In this document: in pieces, positions 27,719-37,129 of the stretch
Layout: the number at the start of each line of letters is the position of its first letter
Numbering within the stretch: the stretch's first letter is position 1
NCBI RefSeq assembly: GCF_030034735.1
Contig: NZ_CP125370.1
Span: 3,596,001 to 3,660,000, forward strand
DNA length: 64,000 bases
Direction of reading: 5' to 3'
From: Paenibacillus sp. RC334
Lineage (GTDB): Bacteria; Bacillota; Bacilli; Paenibacillales; Paenibacillaceae
Made by a program: the position numbers and the translations under genes
Notes under the pieces: generated by a model
The model's database searches: none
The model's input: only the letters and a program-made list of their open reading frames with translations
Told to the model about the DNA's origin: nothing

Positions 27719-28798
27719 TCATTCTCCCCCTTCTGAAAATGGTGCTAAATCTCGCTGCATCCCTTCGTCCGTTACAGCAATAGCCTGATTGCCTTCAGAC
27801 CTGATCGTGTGTCCACGACCATCGTCCTGCGCTTCAAAGCTTGCTTCCTGCTTATGATCCTCCGGCTCAGCAGCCCCCTCCGCGTGTGCCGTCACATCTG
27901 GATGAATGATCGCGCGGTATTTTCCCTCTGCTGACAGCTTCCCCCCATCCAAGCCGATCAGCACCCGATGATGCACATAACGAGCCCCATTCATCACCAC
28001 CTCTACGCGATCCGGTTTGAGTGCGAGCATAAAGGAGTGGTTACGGTTAATGCCACGATAGGGAACAAGACGAACTCGATCCTGCCAGTTGAACGATTCG
28101 TCTCCCAACTCCATCACCAGTTGATCCGCATTTCCCTCAGATAGCTTTTGGAGCCAGGAAGAGGGTAAATATGCCTCCCACAAGGCAGCCTCCATGACCA
28201 TCACTGGTGACCTGGTCAAAGGATCATGAAGTTGGTTCCCCGTATCCAACAAGCCTGTACACTCAATATGATCCTGTCCGATCCATACCTGCACCTCACC
28301 CAGAAATCCACTCATCCTTTCCGCGCGATGCTTTGAAGATTGCACAATACGAAAGAAAAGCATCACTCCGCCAAATGTGCATAAGATAAACCAGAATGCA
28401 ATTTTCAGCTCAAAGGACATTCCACCTGAAGCCGTGTACCAGATGCCATTAAACAATTCCCCCGTACTCTGGAGTAAATAATGCATCCCCAGAATTCCTC
28501 CCGCTGCTACAAAATTGATCATATAAAAAGCACCCATCGTACGAAGATACTTTTGCATGCTGCCAAATCCAAAAGCCACCAACAGCATAATGACCGATAA
28601 TGCCAGCTTAATCAGGAATGTAAATAAAAAGGACAGCTCCGGCACAAACATCATGACCACATACATCGCACCGATAACAGCCGAAGCAAGCAGCCGCCAC
28701 CACACCAGACGAATTTTTCTCATCCAGGCGGTAGCCATCAGCAGTACAGCATCAATGAACAAATTGGCCAAAAAAATTAAGTCGATGTAAACAACCAA
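27719..28798 (-). CDS. spoIIGA: SpoIIGA, pro-sigma-E processing peptidase
   Basis: A membrane-embedded aspartic protease that removes the sigma-E pro-sequence on a forespore signal. Five hydrophobic segments occupy residues about 1-155; the catalytic motif CTGLLDTGNQLHDPL lies near 180. At 359 aa it is longer than the B. subtilis protein because of a low-complexity C-terminal tail. Start TTG 28798 has a weak GGCGGGTG. It is followed by sigE one base later, so enzyme and substrate are co-expressed. Confidence 0.95.
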   Translation of the reverse strand: MVVYIDLIFLANLFIDAVLLMATAWMRKIRLVWWRLLASAVIGAMYVVMMFVPELSFLFTFLIKLALSVIMLLVAFGFGSMQKYLRTMGAFYMINFVAAGGILGMHYLLQSTGELFNGIWYTASGGMSFELKIAFWFILCTFGGVMLFFRIVQSSKHRAERMSGFLGEVQVWIGQDHIECTGLLDTGNQLHDPLTRSPVMVMEAALWEAYLPSSWLQKLSEGNADQLVMELGDESFNWQDRVRLVPYRGINRNHSFMLALKPDRVEVVMNGARYVHHRVLIGLDGGKLSAEGKYRAIIHPDVTAHAEGAAEPEDHKQEASFEAQDDGRGHTIRSEGNQAIAVTDEGMQRDLAPFSEGGE

Positions 28799-28833
28799 AG
28801 GTTCACCCGCCCAGCGTTTGCAGGATAGGCTTA

Positions 28834-28900
28834 AGTATAGTAGTCATGCTGTTCAAAGTCTGTCTAACGATGGGGACGGTGACCGACTAATTTTGTCGGA
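28834..28900 (-). promoter_or_regulatory. Candidate Spo0A-activated spoIIG promoter
   Basis: TAGACA (28861-28866) and TATACT (28834-28839) are 21 bp apart, an over-long spacing like the B. subtilis spoIIG promoter. A 0A-box-like TTTGTCGGA (28892-28900; consensus TTTGTCGAA) lies about 25 bp further upstream. Confidence 0.5.
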
Positions 28901-28984
28901 AAGGGGAGAAGCACGGGAAATGGTAAAAATGGAGTTCTTACAATGGAATCAGCCAACGAATCGAATACGAGATACAGAAAATAG

Positions 28985-29020
28985 AAAGAAGCCCGCATCT
29001 CCAAGGAGAATACGGGCTAT
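28985..29020 (-). terminator. Terminator of ftsA-ftsZ
   Basis: GCCCG...TCTCC-TTGG-loop stem with GGAGA...CGGGC (28991-29018) followed by a T-rich minus-strand tail. It separates the division genes from spoIIG. Confidence 0.75.
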
Positions 29021-29031
29021 CCGATTTCAAT

Positions 29032-30156
29032 CTAGTTATCGTTATTATTATTGCGTGAACGGTTACGTAAAAATGTCGGAATATCGAGTTGATCACTGCT
29101 CTGAGTGTTGCCGAACGGACGCAAGTTAGGAGAACCCTTCTCCGCCGATTCAGGTGCCGCCGGGTTAGCAGTCGGTTTACGCCCAGGTGCCGGTTGGCTT
29201 GGTTTACCTTCAAAGCCAGTTGCAATGACGGTAACCTTAATCTCTTCTTTCAACTCTTCGTCAATGATGGCACCGAAGATCATATTGACCTCCGGATCGG
29301 AAGCCGAGGTTACAATTTCAGCTGCTTCATTCACTTCGTATAAAGACAGATTGTTGCCGCCAGTGATGTTCATAATCACACCCCGTGCGCCTTCAATGGA
29401 TGTTTCCAACAACGGGCTCATAATAGCCTTGCGTGCTGCTTCAGCCGCCCGATTCTCACCAGTTGCTTCGCCAATCCCCATCAAAGCGGAGCCACGCTCC
29501 GTCATAATCGTTTTCACGTCAGCAAAGTCGAGGTTGATCAAACCCGGTACAGCGATCAAATCAGAAATACCTTGTACCGCCTGACGAAGAACATTGTCCG
29601 CTTCGCGGAATGCTTCCAGCATAGGGGTCTTTTTATCCACAATTTCAAGCAGGCGATCATTTGGGATAACAATTAAAGTGTCTACCTTTTCTTTTAATCC
29701 CTCAATGCCCAGCTCGGCTTGATTGGAGCGCTTACGCCCTTCAAATGTGAATGGTCGTGTTACAACGCCTACAGTCAGCGCGCCGCATTCCTTGGCAATT
29801 TCAGCAATGACAGGAGCTGCTCCAGTACCTGTACCGCCACCCATTCCCGCCGTCACGAATACCATATCCGCACCTTTGAGTGTGTTCATAATGAGTTCAC
29901 GCGACTCCTCAGCCGCTTTTTTACCCACATCCGGATTAGCTCCGGCACCCAAACCACGAGTCAGCTTATCACCAATTTGAAGCTTATGCTCAGACTTCGC
30001 TAAATGAAGCGCCTGAGCATCTGTGTTGACGGTGATAAACTCCACACCCTGAACACCATTTTCGATCATTCGGTTAACCGCATTGCTGCCGCCGCCTCCG
30101 ACGCCGATCACTTTAATTTGAGCCAAGCTCTCCATTTCAAAATCAAATTCCAACAT
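29032..30156 (-). CDS. ftsZ: Cell division tubulin FtsZ
   Basis: It polymerises with GTP into the Z ring. The 374-residue protein starts at ATG 30156 ([18 protein letters not shown]) with GAGGGGGA about 11 nt upstream. The nucleotide motifs [12 protein letters not shown] and [13 protein letters not shown] and the T7 loop [11 protein letters not shown] are intact, followed by a variable linker and the conserved C-terminal peptide [10 protein letters not shown] that binds FtsA/SepF. It is transcribed with ftsA. Confidence 0.98.
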   Translation of the reverse strand: MLEFDFEMESLAQIKVIGVGGGGSNAVNRMIENGVQGVEFITVNTDAQALHLAKSEHKLQIGDKLTRGLGAGANPDVGKKAAEESRELIMNTLKGADMVFVTAGMGGGTGTGAAPVIAEIAKECGALTVGVVTRPFTFEGRKRSNQAELGIEGLKEKVDTLIVIPNDRLLEIVDKKTPMLEAFREADNVLRQAVQGISDLIAVPGLINLDFADVKTIMTERGSALMGIGEATGENRAAEAARKAIMSPLLETSIEGARGVIMNITGGNNLSLYEVNEAAEIVTSASDPEVNMIFGAIIDEELKEEIKVTVIATGFEGKPSQPAPGRKPTANPAAPESAEKGSPNLRPFGNTQSSDQLDIPTFLRNRSRNNNNDN

Positions 30157-30223
30157 ACTATTCCATCTCCCCCTCAATGTGCATGGATGGCCCGTCCATG
30201 ATTGGCATAATTAGCAATGAACG

Positions 30224-31495
30224 TTATATAAACTCACTGAACATGTTTTTTAAGCGTTCAATCAACCCCTGCTTTTGCTCGCCTTCCGCAACGGGACTGC
30301 TCTTGGTTCGGTTGGTCGGCTTCTTGGAACTTCCACCGCTGTTGCTGCTAACGCTGGTCGATCTTCCGCGATAGTAGCGAATGGCATTATGCAAGATGCC
30401 GACTCCGCTTGTGTAACCCGGATCCCTTACACCGATAAAGTCTGGTACGGCGATCCTTACAGAAGCGGCCAGTTCGCTTTGTGCCACCTGAAGTACACCA
30501 GGCATGGAGACGGTGCCTCCGGTAAGTATATAACCCCCCGGAAGCTCTGTGTAACCCAAGCGCTTAACTTCCGCCTGAATGAGTTGAAAAATTTCCTGCA
30601 CCCTCGGCTCAATAATGGCAGCCAAGTCCTGCTGATTGAATTCCTTATCGACATTACTGCCGATGCGGGTCACTTTAAAGACGACATCGGCTGCCGCATC
30701 ATCATACCATGCGCAGCCGTATTTAAGCTTTACTTTTTCGGCTTGATCGGTAAGGGTTCTCAGTCCGTAGGCAATATCATTGGTTACAAATTCTCCGCCG
30801 ATGGGAAGTGTAGATGTGGCAACAATCGTTCCTTCCTGGAAAATAGCAACATTTGTAGAGCCTGCACCAATATCCACCAGCACCGAACCCATCACCTTTT
30901 CATCCTTCGAAAGTGACAATTGTCCGGCGCCCAGAGGTAGCAGCACCAAATCTTTGATTCTCAAGCCGCCCTTCTCAACGCAGCGCAACAGATTATGTAT
31001 CGGCGTCTTGCCTCCCGTAACAATCGTAGCCTCTACTTCCAGACGAACTCCGATCATACCGCGAGGGTCTTGAATACCTTCAAGGCCATCCACGACATAC
31101 TGCTTGGCTACCACGTCAATAATTTCTCTCTCTGGTGGTACTGCAATAACTTCAGCTGCCTTGAGCACACGCTCAATGTCCTCCTCACCGATTTCACGGT
31201 CCTCGTTGGACACGGCTACTACGCCATGACTATTTTGCAGGCCAATATGGTTGCCTGAAATCCCCACATACACTTCTGTTATTTGAATACCAACCATGCG
31301 CTCTGCGTGATCCACGGCGTTACGGATTGATTGCACGGTTTGATCGATGTCTACAATTGCACCTTTGCGAATCCCTTCCGAGTCGGCAGATCCAACTCCA
31401 ATAATATTAAAGGTTCCATTGTTCATTTCCCCAATAATAGCCCGAACTTTGGATGTACCGATGTCCAAACTAACAATGATGTCATTGTTGCTCAA
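30224..31495 (-). CDS. ftsA: Cell division protein FtsA
   Basis: It is an actin-fold ATPase that tethers FtsZ to the membrane. I choose TTG 31495 (423 aa, MSNNDIIVSLDIGTSKVRA) because AGGAGGTG ends 8 nt before it; a TTG at 31519 lacks a site. Phosphate-binding motifs (LDIGTSKVRAIIGE, VDIGAGSTNVAIF, YILTGGTVSMPG) and a C-terminal amphipathic anchor (LIERLKNMFSEF) are visible. A sigma-H-like promoter lies about 60 nt upstream. Confidence 0.96.
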   Translation of the reverse strand: MSNNDIIVSLDIGTSKVRAIIGEMNNGTFNIIGVGSADSEGIRKGAIVDIDQTVQSIRNAVDHAERMVGIQITEVYVGISGNHIGLQNSHGVVAVSNEDREIGEEDIERVLKAAEVIAVPPEREIIDVVAKQYVVDGLEGIQDPRGMIGVRLEVEATIVTGGKTPIHNLLRCVEKGGLRIKDLVLLPLGAGQLSLSKDEKVMGSVLVDIGAGSTNVAIFQEGTIVATSTLPIGGEFVTNDIAYGLRTLTDQAEKVKLKYGCAWYDDAAADVVFKVTRIGSNVDKEFNQQDLAAIIEPRVQEIFQLIQAEVKRLGYTELPGGYILTGGTVSMPGVLQVAQSELAASVRIAVPDFIGVRDPGYTSGVGILHNAIRYYRGRSTSVSSNSGGSSKKPTNRTKSSPVAEGEQKQGLIERLKNMFSEFI

Positions 31496-31553
31496 GTCTG
31501 TGGCACCTCCTGACTCCAAAATGAATTTCGTTCTTTGAACACACTCTGTACAT

Positions 31554-31580
31554 ATTCAACATACTCCATGCTTTCCCTCT
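31554..31580 (-). promoter_or_regulatory. Candidate sigma-H promoter of ftsA-ftsZ
   Basis: AGAGGGAAA (31572-31580), an 11-bp spacer, GTTGAAT (31554-31560). The consensus is RnAGGAwWW-N11/12-RnnGAAT; there is one mismatch. B. subtilis ftsAZ also has a sigma-H promoter used for polar division. Confidence 0.55.
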
Positions 31581-31694
31581 TTTTTCTACAAATTTTTTAG
31601 AAGCCAATTTATGGTTGCAGTCACATAAAAATTTGAAGAAAAAAGAAGGAGGCAAGTCTATTACCCATAAAATCAATTCTAGCATTTTTTCACA

Positions 31695-32459
31695 TCACTG
31701 AGTAGTATCTTTTTCTTGGGGCTCTTCGCTCGTATCCTGTTTGAACGGAACGTAGGAATCTGCCTCCAGCATTGTGATCAAACCAGGCTCTTCTGTTTCC
31801 AGCACCTGATTCAAATAACTGATTTTAGAGCTCAGCAGAGAAACCGTCGTAATAACCTCAAATTGAGAGCGTGTATACATTTTGATGCGGTCTGGAAAAG
31901 AGGGTATCGGCGCGGGAATGATTTCCGATATGTCGGCTGTCCATTCCCCCGGAATCCGAGATAACGCATCACATAGCTTTGCTTTGTAGGGATCATCCGA
32001 TTTCCATTTGGTTAAAATAGGCTTCTCAACCGCAATTCCGCTACTGCCCACGCCTACGCTGGTCCCATTCGCAAGAATGGCGCGCAGGCTCCCATCACTC
32101 TGCAACTCGTAAGCAACCGTAGCAAACTCTTTAATATGAACAGCAATGACTCCCGGAAACTGCTTGTCCACTGTTACTTGTTGAATCGACTGAATCTCTC
32201 GCAGCTTCTCGGAAATGCCCGAAGAACTGACTCCGAAATACTGATCACCGATAGCCAGACCACTTCGATTAAGCAACTGTTCCTGGGTCGAAAATACATT
32301 GCCGTCAAAACGGATTTCAGAAACCCGGCTTAATGAGGAACGGAAAAAGAGAACAGCAAGCAGTACGATAAACAACAAAATGAGCAGTATGGCAATCTTC
32401 CGACTTGTTCTTTTCTTCATTCTGTTCTGTTTAAGAACAGGTATTTGAGCGTTTGGCAT
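31695..32459 (-). CDS. divIB: Cell division protein DivIB/FtsQ
   Basis: The 254-residue bitopic protein has a short basic cytoplasmic end, one membrane helix (KIAILLILLFIVLLAVLFF) and a POTRA domain (VSEIRFDGNVFSTQEQLLN) followed by the FtsQ beta domain. It stabilises FtsL and the septal synthase. ATG 32459 has GGAGAG at 5 nt. The acidic tail is typical. It is the last gene of the long dcw run before ftsA. Confidence 0.92.
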   Translation of the reverse strand: MPNAQIPVLKQNRMKKRTSRKIAILLILLFIVLLAVLFFRSSLSRVSEIRFDGNVFSTQEQLLNRSGLAIGDQYFGVSSSGISEKLREIQSIQQVTVDKQFPGVIAVHIKEFATVAYELQSDGSLRAILANGTSVGVGSSGIAVEKPILTKWKSDDPYKAKLCDALSRIPGEWTADISEIIPAPIPSFPDRIKMYTRSQFEVITTVSLLSSKISYLNQVLETEEPGLITMLEADSYVPFKQDTSEEPQEKDTTQ

Positions 32460-32515
32460 AGCTTCTCTCCACAAAAGCCTTTGGTCCCTCCGCTAACGGA
32501 GGGACATTACAGGCA

Positions 32516-33799
32516 TTAATTTACGAAATCCAACTGCTCCGGCACCGGAGACTGACGGCTCATTCGGGCACCCAGTCCCTGGAAAAGACGCTCGATCCGG
32601 TCATACCCTCTGTCAATATGGTGTACCTGCTCGACAATGGTAAGTCCTTGAGCGGCCAGACCCGCTATAACCAGCGCAGCCCCTGCGCGTAGATCGGTAG
32701 CCTCTACCGTGGCCCCGTACAGACGGGGAACTCCCCGTATAAAAGCTGCATTCGCATCAACTGTAATATCGGCACCCATCACATTCAATTCATCCACATG
32801 TTTGAATCGGCTTTCGAAGACCGTCTCTTTCATCACACTAAAGCCATCTGCCAGAGAAAGCAGAACCATGACTTGAGACTGCAAGTCCGTCGGAAAAGAC
32901 GGGTAAGGGGAGGTAACAATCCTCTCCACTGCTTTGGGGCGGCTCATGCAACTTACGGTCATTATATCATTCAAGATACCGATTTGAACACCAGCCCGCC
33001 TGAGGACATGAATCAGAGCGGACAAATGGGAGGGATTACAGTGTGTCAACGACACACTGCCGCGTGTGGCCGCAGCCGCGATCATAACGGTCCCAGCTAC
33101 GATGCGATCGGGAATAACCTCATACGTACACGGATTCAAACAGTTGACTCCCGTAATTGTAATCGTATCCGTCCCCGCTCCGATAATACGAGCTCCCATC
33201 GCATTCAGGAAGTTTTGAAGATCCTGAATCTCAGGTTCCCTCGCTGCGTTGGTAATCGTCGTTCGTCCTTCAGCCAACGCAGCGGCCATCATAATATTTT
33301 CGGTGGCCCCTACGCTCGGGAAATCCAAATGGATATCCGTTCCAGTCAGCTTGCGAGCCCGAAACGTAATTTGTTCTTCTTTTTCCACGATCTCCGCTCC
33401 AAGAGCCTTCAGGCCCTCCAAGTGAAGATCAATTTTGCGCTCGCCTATGGCACAGCCTCCCGGCTGGTAAATGGAAACTTCTCCATATCTGGCGAGCAGC
33501 GGTCCCATCAGAAAAATAGACGAGCGCATCTGCTTCATCAAATCTTCCGGAATCTGGAACGTTCGGACGGACGACGTATCCACGTATACCGTTTCCTCTT
33601 CATGTCGGCATGTACAGCCAAGTCTCTCAAGGATGTGCAGCATGACCTTAATGTCTAATAGATGGGGCACATTCCGAATTTCTACTTTTCCTTGTGCAAG
33701 CAAGCTTGCCGCAAGAATGGGTAGTGCCGCGTTTTTTGCCCCATGGATACGTATGGTGCCTGACAAGGGACGGCCTCCCTCAATCACCAATTTGTCCAA
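32516..33799 (-). CDS. murA: UDP-N-acetylglucosamine 1-carboxyvinyltransferase
   Basis: It performs the first committed step of peptidoglycan synthesis (PEP transfer). The catalytic Cys is in YQPGGCAIGERKIDLH; the N-terminal MDKLVIEGGRPLSGTI follows TTG 33799 with GGAGGTG at 6 nt, giving 427 aa. The active-site Cys predicts fosfomycin sensitivity at this enzyme. It lies between murB and divIB, an arrangement known in several Bacillales. Confidence 0.95.
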   Translation of the reverse strand: MDKLVIEGGRPLSGTIRIHGAKNAALPILAASLLAQGKVEIRNVPHLLDIKVMLHILERLGCTCRHEEETVYVDTSSVRTFQIPEDLMKQMRSSIFLMGPLLARYGEVSIYQPGGCAIGERKIDLHLEGLKALGAEIVEKEEQITFRARKLTGTDIHLDFPSVGATENIMMAAALAEGRTTITNAAREPEIQDLQNFLNAMGARIIGAGTDTITITGVNCLNPCTYEVIPDRIVAGTVMIAAAATRGSVSLTHCNPSHLSALIHVLRRAGVQIGILNDIMTVSCMSRPKAVERIVTSPYPSFPTDLQSQVMVLLSLADGFSVMKETVFESRFKHVDELNVMGADITVDANAAFIRGVPRLYGATVEATDLRAGAALVIAGLAAQGLTIVEQVHHIDRGYDRIERLFQGLGARMSRQSPVPEQLDFVN

Positions 33800-33815
33800 T
33801 GTATCACCTCCGAGT

Positions 33816-34721
33816 TTACCGCTCACCCACTACGAAAACCTCCGGAACTAGCTTGATGCCGGTTTGAGATGATATTGTACTTTGAATATGCTTCATTAGG
33901 GTAAGCACGTCCTCTGCTGTCGCTTGACCGGTATTAACAATGAAATTGGCATGCTGTACGGAAACCTCAGCGCCTCCCGCTTTTAAGCCCTTGAGACCTG
34001 CATTTTCAATGAGACGGGCCGCATAGTCTCCTGGCGGATTGCGAAACACACTTCCCGCACAAGCCAGTTGTAACGGCTGAGTCAGCCTACGACGATCTTT
34101 GAAAGCCGCAAGAGCCGCCGAAATTTCCTCACGGTTACCCTGCTTCATCCGAAACACCGCCTCTGTCACCATTCCACGCTGCTCATGCAGCACGGAGTGA
34201 CGATAGCTGAAATGCATTTGTTCGGCATCATACACAGCCAATTCCCCTGTATCCAGCACAATCTCAGCGGACTGGAATATTTGTGACACATCAGACCCAT
34301 GGGCACCAGCGTTCATGTAGACAGCCCCGCCAACCGATCCTGGGATACCTCCCGCAAATTCGAGGCCGGATAGCCCCTGCTTGCTGGCCATAACACACAG
34401 TTTGACTAGTGACACGCCTCCACCGGCGACGATCCGTTCATCTTCAAAACGGACATAATCAAATCCCGGTCCCAGCTTGATCACGAGGCCCCGGATTCCT
34501 TTATCAGAAACGAGCATGTTCGAGCCCCGTCCCAACTGCATCCACGGGATTCCGTGCTCGCCAGCCAGCCGCAGTAAAGTTGCTAGCTGCTCCTTGGTAT
34601 CCGGGATGACAAGAGCATCCGCCGGACCTCCAATCTTCCACGTCGTATATTTGGAAAGCGGCTCATGCTCCAGTACTTTTCCGATATCATGCTCCGCTAA
34701 TAATGGCATCCATTGCTGCAT
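33816..34721 (-). CDS. murB: UDP-N-acetylenolpyruvoylglucosamine reductase
   Basis: This FAD enzyme reduces the MurA product to UDP-MurNAc. Start ATG 34721 (MQQWMPLLAEHD, 301 aa) follows AAGGAGG. FAD-binding motifs QLGRGSNMLVSDKGIRG and AGIPGSVGGAVYMNAGAHG are intact; CAGSVFRNPPGDYA contains the catalytic Ser of the short, type II form, which lacks the Tyr loop of the E. coli enzyme. Confidence 0.95.
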   Translation of the reverse strand: MQQWMPLLAEHDIGKVLEHEPLSKYTTWKIGGPADALVIPDTKEQLATLLRLAGEHGIPWMQLGRGSNMLVSDKGIRGLVIKLGPGFDYVRFEDERIVAGGGVSLVKLCVMASKQGLSGLEFAGGIPGSVGGAVYMNAGAHGSDVSQIFQSAEIVLDTGELAVYDAEQMHFSYRHSVLHEQRGMVTEAVFRMKQGNREEISAALAAFKDRRRLTQPLQLACAGSVFRNPPGDYAARLIENAGLKGLKAGGAEVSVQHANFIVNTGQATAEDVLTLMKHIQSTISSQTGIKLVPEVFVVGER

Positions 34722-34866
34722 TGTACTGAAACCTCCTTGTTGCTTGCCCCGCAGGGTTATAAGGCTCTCACCTGACAACCGGCAGCCTGAGTGATGGTCA
34801 CAATGTATAGGGTATCTTATGTCAATACCATCCGGTGTGTGACAACCGCCCAGTCTGCGCTACGGT

Positions 34867-35976
34867 CTAACTTTTACGGGCAAGACGCTCCATTTCTTTT
34901 ACTAAAATATCGGCTGAATCAGGTTTGCCAAGCGCTGACGCTGATTCAGCCATCCGGCTGCGCAATGCCTCATCCTCCATAATCTCCGCAATAGATTGAA
35001 ACAAGGACGCACCAGTCAAGTCCTTCTCCACAATCATGACAGAAGCCCCTGCCTTTTCGAGTGTACGGGCATTGGCCTCCTGATGGTTGTTCGTCACATT
35101 GGGGGATGGAATTAGAATGGATGGAATACCCAACGATGTGATTTCAGCCAAGAAGGACGCGCCAGCGCGATTAACGATTAAAGAGGTACAAGCCAGCACC
35201 TCTGGCATATTGTGAATATAGGGAAGCACATGCAGATGATTGGGCAATGATCCGATCTGATTCCGTATGCTGTCCAACGTCTGCTCATAGTAAGATTCAC
35301 CAGTCACATATACAAATTGGACGTCTTTCAGTTGCGAAAGTTGCGGAGCCATTGCAATCATGGCATCATTGATGGCCTTTGCTCCCCTGCTGCCACCGAC
35401 CACAAGCACGACCGAGCTGTTCATTGGAACCCCGATGGTAGCAAAGCCCCGGTCCCTGTTAGCCTGACGAACCGTTGTAGCGCGCGGATTCCCGGTGTAC
35501 AGTACATTTTTGGCTTTGGGGAAAGCTCCTTCCGAGCCCTCAAAGCTGACAGCCACCGTATCCACGTAACGGCTCAGAAACGCATTGGTCAGGCCCGGAA
35601 TTGCGTTTTGCTCATGAATAATGCTGGGTATCCCCAACTTGGAAGCTGCATAGACGACAGGGCCGCATACATAACCCCCCGTGCCGATAACGATATCCGG
35701 CTTGAATTTTTTCAATAATGCTTTGGATCTGCGGACCCCTTTGAAGAAGCGCATAATCGTTTTTATATTTTCCACAGACAGGCTGCGACGGAATCCTGTA
35801 ATATCAATAGCCTCGAATGGAATTTTTTCCTGGGGAACCAGCTTGCTTTCCAGTCCCCGCTGACCGCCAATGTATAAAAATTCAGCGTCCGGATCAATCT
35901 CTTCGCACTGTCTGGCTACGGCGAGCGCCGGATAAATGTGCCCCCCGGTACCGCCGCCGCTCAACACGACGCGCAT
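34867..35976 (-). CDS. murG: Undecaprenyl-PP-MurNAc-pentapeptide GlcNAc transferase
   Basis: It makes lipid II from lipid I on the inner membrane face. The 369-residue GT-B enzyme shows the G loop VLSGGGTGGHIYPA, a second VVGGSRGAKAINDA and the donor-site block LIVNRAGASFLAEI. It begins 7 nt after spoVE ends. Confidence 0.97.
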   Translation of the reverse strand: MRVVLSGGGTGGHIYPALAVARQCEEIDPDAEFLYIGGQRGLESKLVPQEKIPFEAIDITGFRRSLSVENIKTIMRFFKGVRRSKALLKKFKPDIVIGTGGYVCGPVVYAASKLGIPSIIHEQNAIPGLTNAFLSRYVDTVAVSFEGSEGAFPKAKNVLYTGNPRATTVRQANRDRGFATIGVPMNSSVVLVVGGSRGAKAINDAMIAMAPQLSQLKDVQFVYVTGESYYEQTLDSIRNQIGSLPNHLHVLPYIHNMPEVLACTSLIVNRAGASFLAEITSLGIPSILIPSPNVTNNHQEANARTLEKAGASVMIVEKDLTGASLFQSIAEIMEDEALRSRMAESASALGKPDSADILVKEMERLARKS

Positions 35977-35982
35977 AAACGT

Positions 35983-37080
35983 TCACCTCGCATAACGTGA
36001 TAAATTTAGTAAAATGCCCAGCGCTGTTAGCATCAACGTCAGAGAAGAGCCTCCGTAGCTGATTAAGGGCAGTGTTATTCCTGTCACCGGCATTAAGCCG
36101 ATTACGACACCTATGTTAATGACCACCTGTACGGCAACCATTCCCACAATGCCTACAGCAAGCAAACTGCCGTAAGTATCCGGGATGGTAATAGCGATGC
36201 GCATTCCTCTCCACACGAGAACCAGAAAGAGCGCCAGCACTGTCATTCCACCGATAAAGCCAAGCTCCTCCGCCAAAATCGAAAAAATAAAGTCCGTCTG
36301 CGGCTCGGGAACATAGCTGTATTTCTGGCGGCTCATGCCAAGCCCCAAGCCTGCCAGCCCACCAGGTCCAATGGCATACAGCGATTGAATAATTTGATAA
36401 CCTGCGCCAAGCGGATCGGACCATGGGTCCAAAAACGCAGTGATCCGCTGGAGCCGATAAGGGGCTGCCGCAATCAGGGCCGCAAATCCCGCCGCTCCCG
36501 TTAATGCCAGCAAGCCCAGATGCTTCATGCGTGCGCCTGCCGTAAATACGATTAGCATGGACGCCCCCATCATCACCGTGCCTGTACCCAAATCGGGCTG
36601 GAGCATAATCAGGCCAAAGGCCAGTCCCATGAGTCCAAGCGGGGGCAACAGGCCGCGAGTAAAGGAATTAATATCATAATCCGGGCGGCTGAGCCAGCGG
36701 GCGAGAAAAAGAATCATACCCAGCTTCATAAACTCGGATGGCTGAATGCCAAAAGAGCTGATACCGAGCCAGCTTCGTGCCCCGCCTCTTACTACACCAA
36801 TGCCTGGAATGAGTACGCCAACCAGCAACGCGAGACAAATCAGCAGCACGACCTTGGCATACTTCTGCCAGATCCGATAGTCTGTTCGGGCAGTGAAGTA
36901 CATCGCCACAAGACCTAACCCGGCGAACAGCAACTGCCGCTTTACAAAATAGTAGGAGTCCCCGTACTCGTGAAAAGCGAGGACGGCGCCCGCACTGTAT
37001 ACCATAACCATGCCGATGGCTAACAAGCTCAAAATACAGACGAAAAGCCATATATCCGGCGCCGGACGAGATTGCTTCAT
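35983..37080 (-). CDS. spoVE: SEDS-family glycosyltransferase SpoVE/FtsW
   Basis: A polytopic (about 10 helices) SEDS protein of 365 aa that polymerises lipid II with a partner PBP. Conserved blocks: GGARSWLGISSFGIQPSEFMK, LLQPDLGTGTVM, PEPQTDFIFSILAEELGF and SYGGSSL. Position between murD and murG matches spoVE of B. subtilis, where vegetative ftsW lies elsewhere. Which role applies here cannot be decided from sequence. Confidence 0.9.
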   Translation of the reverse strand: MKQSRPAPDIWLFVCILSLLAIGMVMVYSAGAVLAFHEYGDSYYFVKRQLLFAGLGLVAMYFTARTDYRIWQKYAKVVLLICLALLVGVLIPGIGVVRGGARSWLGISSFGIQPSEFMKLGMILFLARWLSRPDYDINSFTRGLLPPLGLMGLAFGLIMLQPDLGTGTVMMGASMLIVFTAGARMKHLGLLALTGAAGFAALIAAAPYRLQRITAFLDPWSDPLGAGYQIIQSLYAIGPGGLAGLGLGMSRQKYSYVPEPQTDFIFSILAEELGFIGGMTVLALFLVLVWRGMRIAITIPDTYGSLLAVGIVGMVAVQVVINIGVVIGLMPVTGITLPLISYGGSSLTLMLTALGILLNLSRYAR

Positions 37081-37129
37081 CAGGAGGCCACCCCTTGCAT
37101 AAAAGTAGGGGCTTATCCAACCCCCCTAC

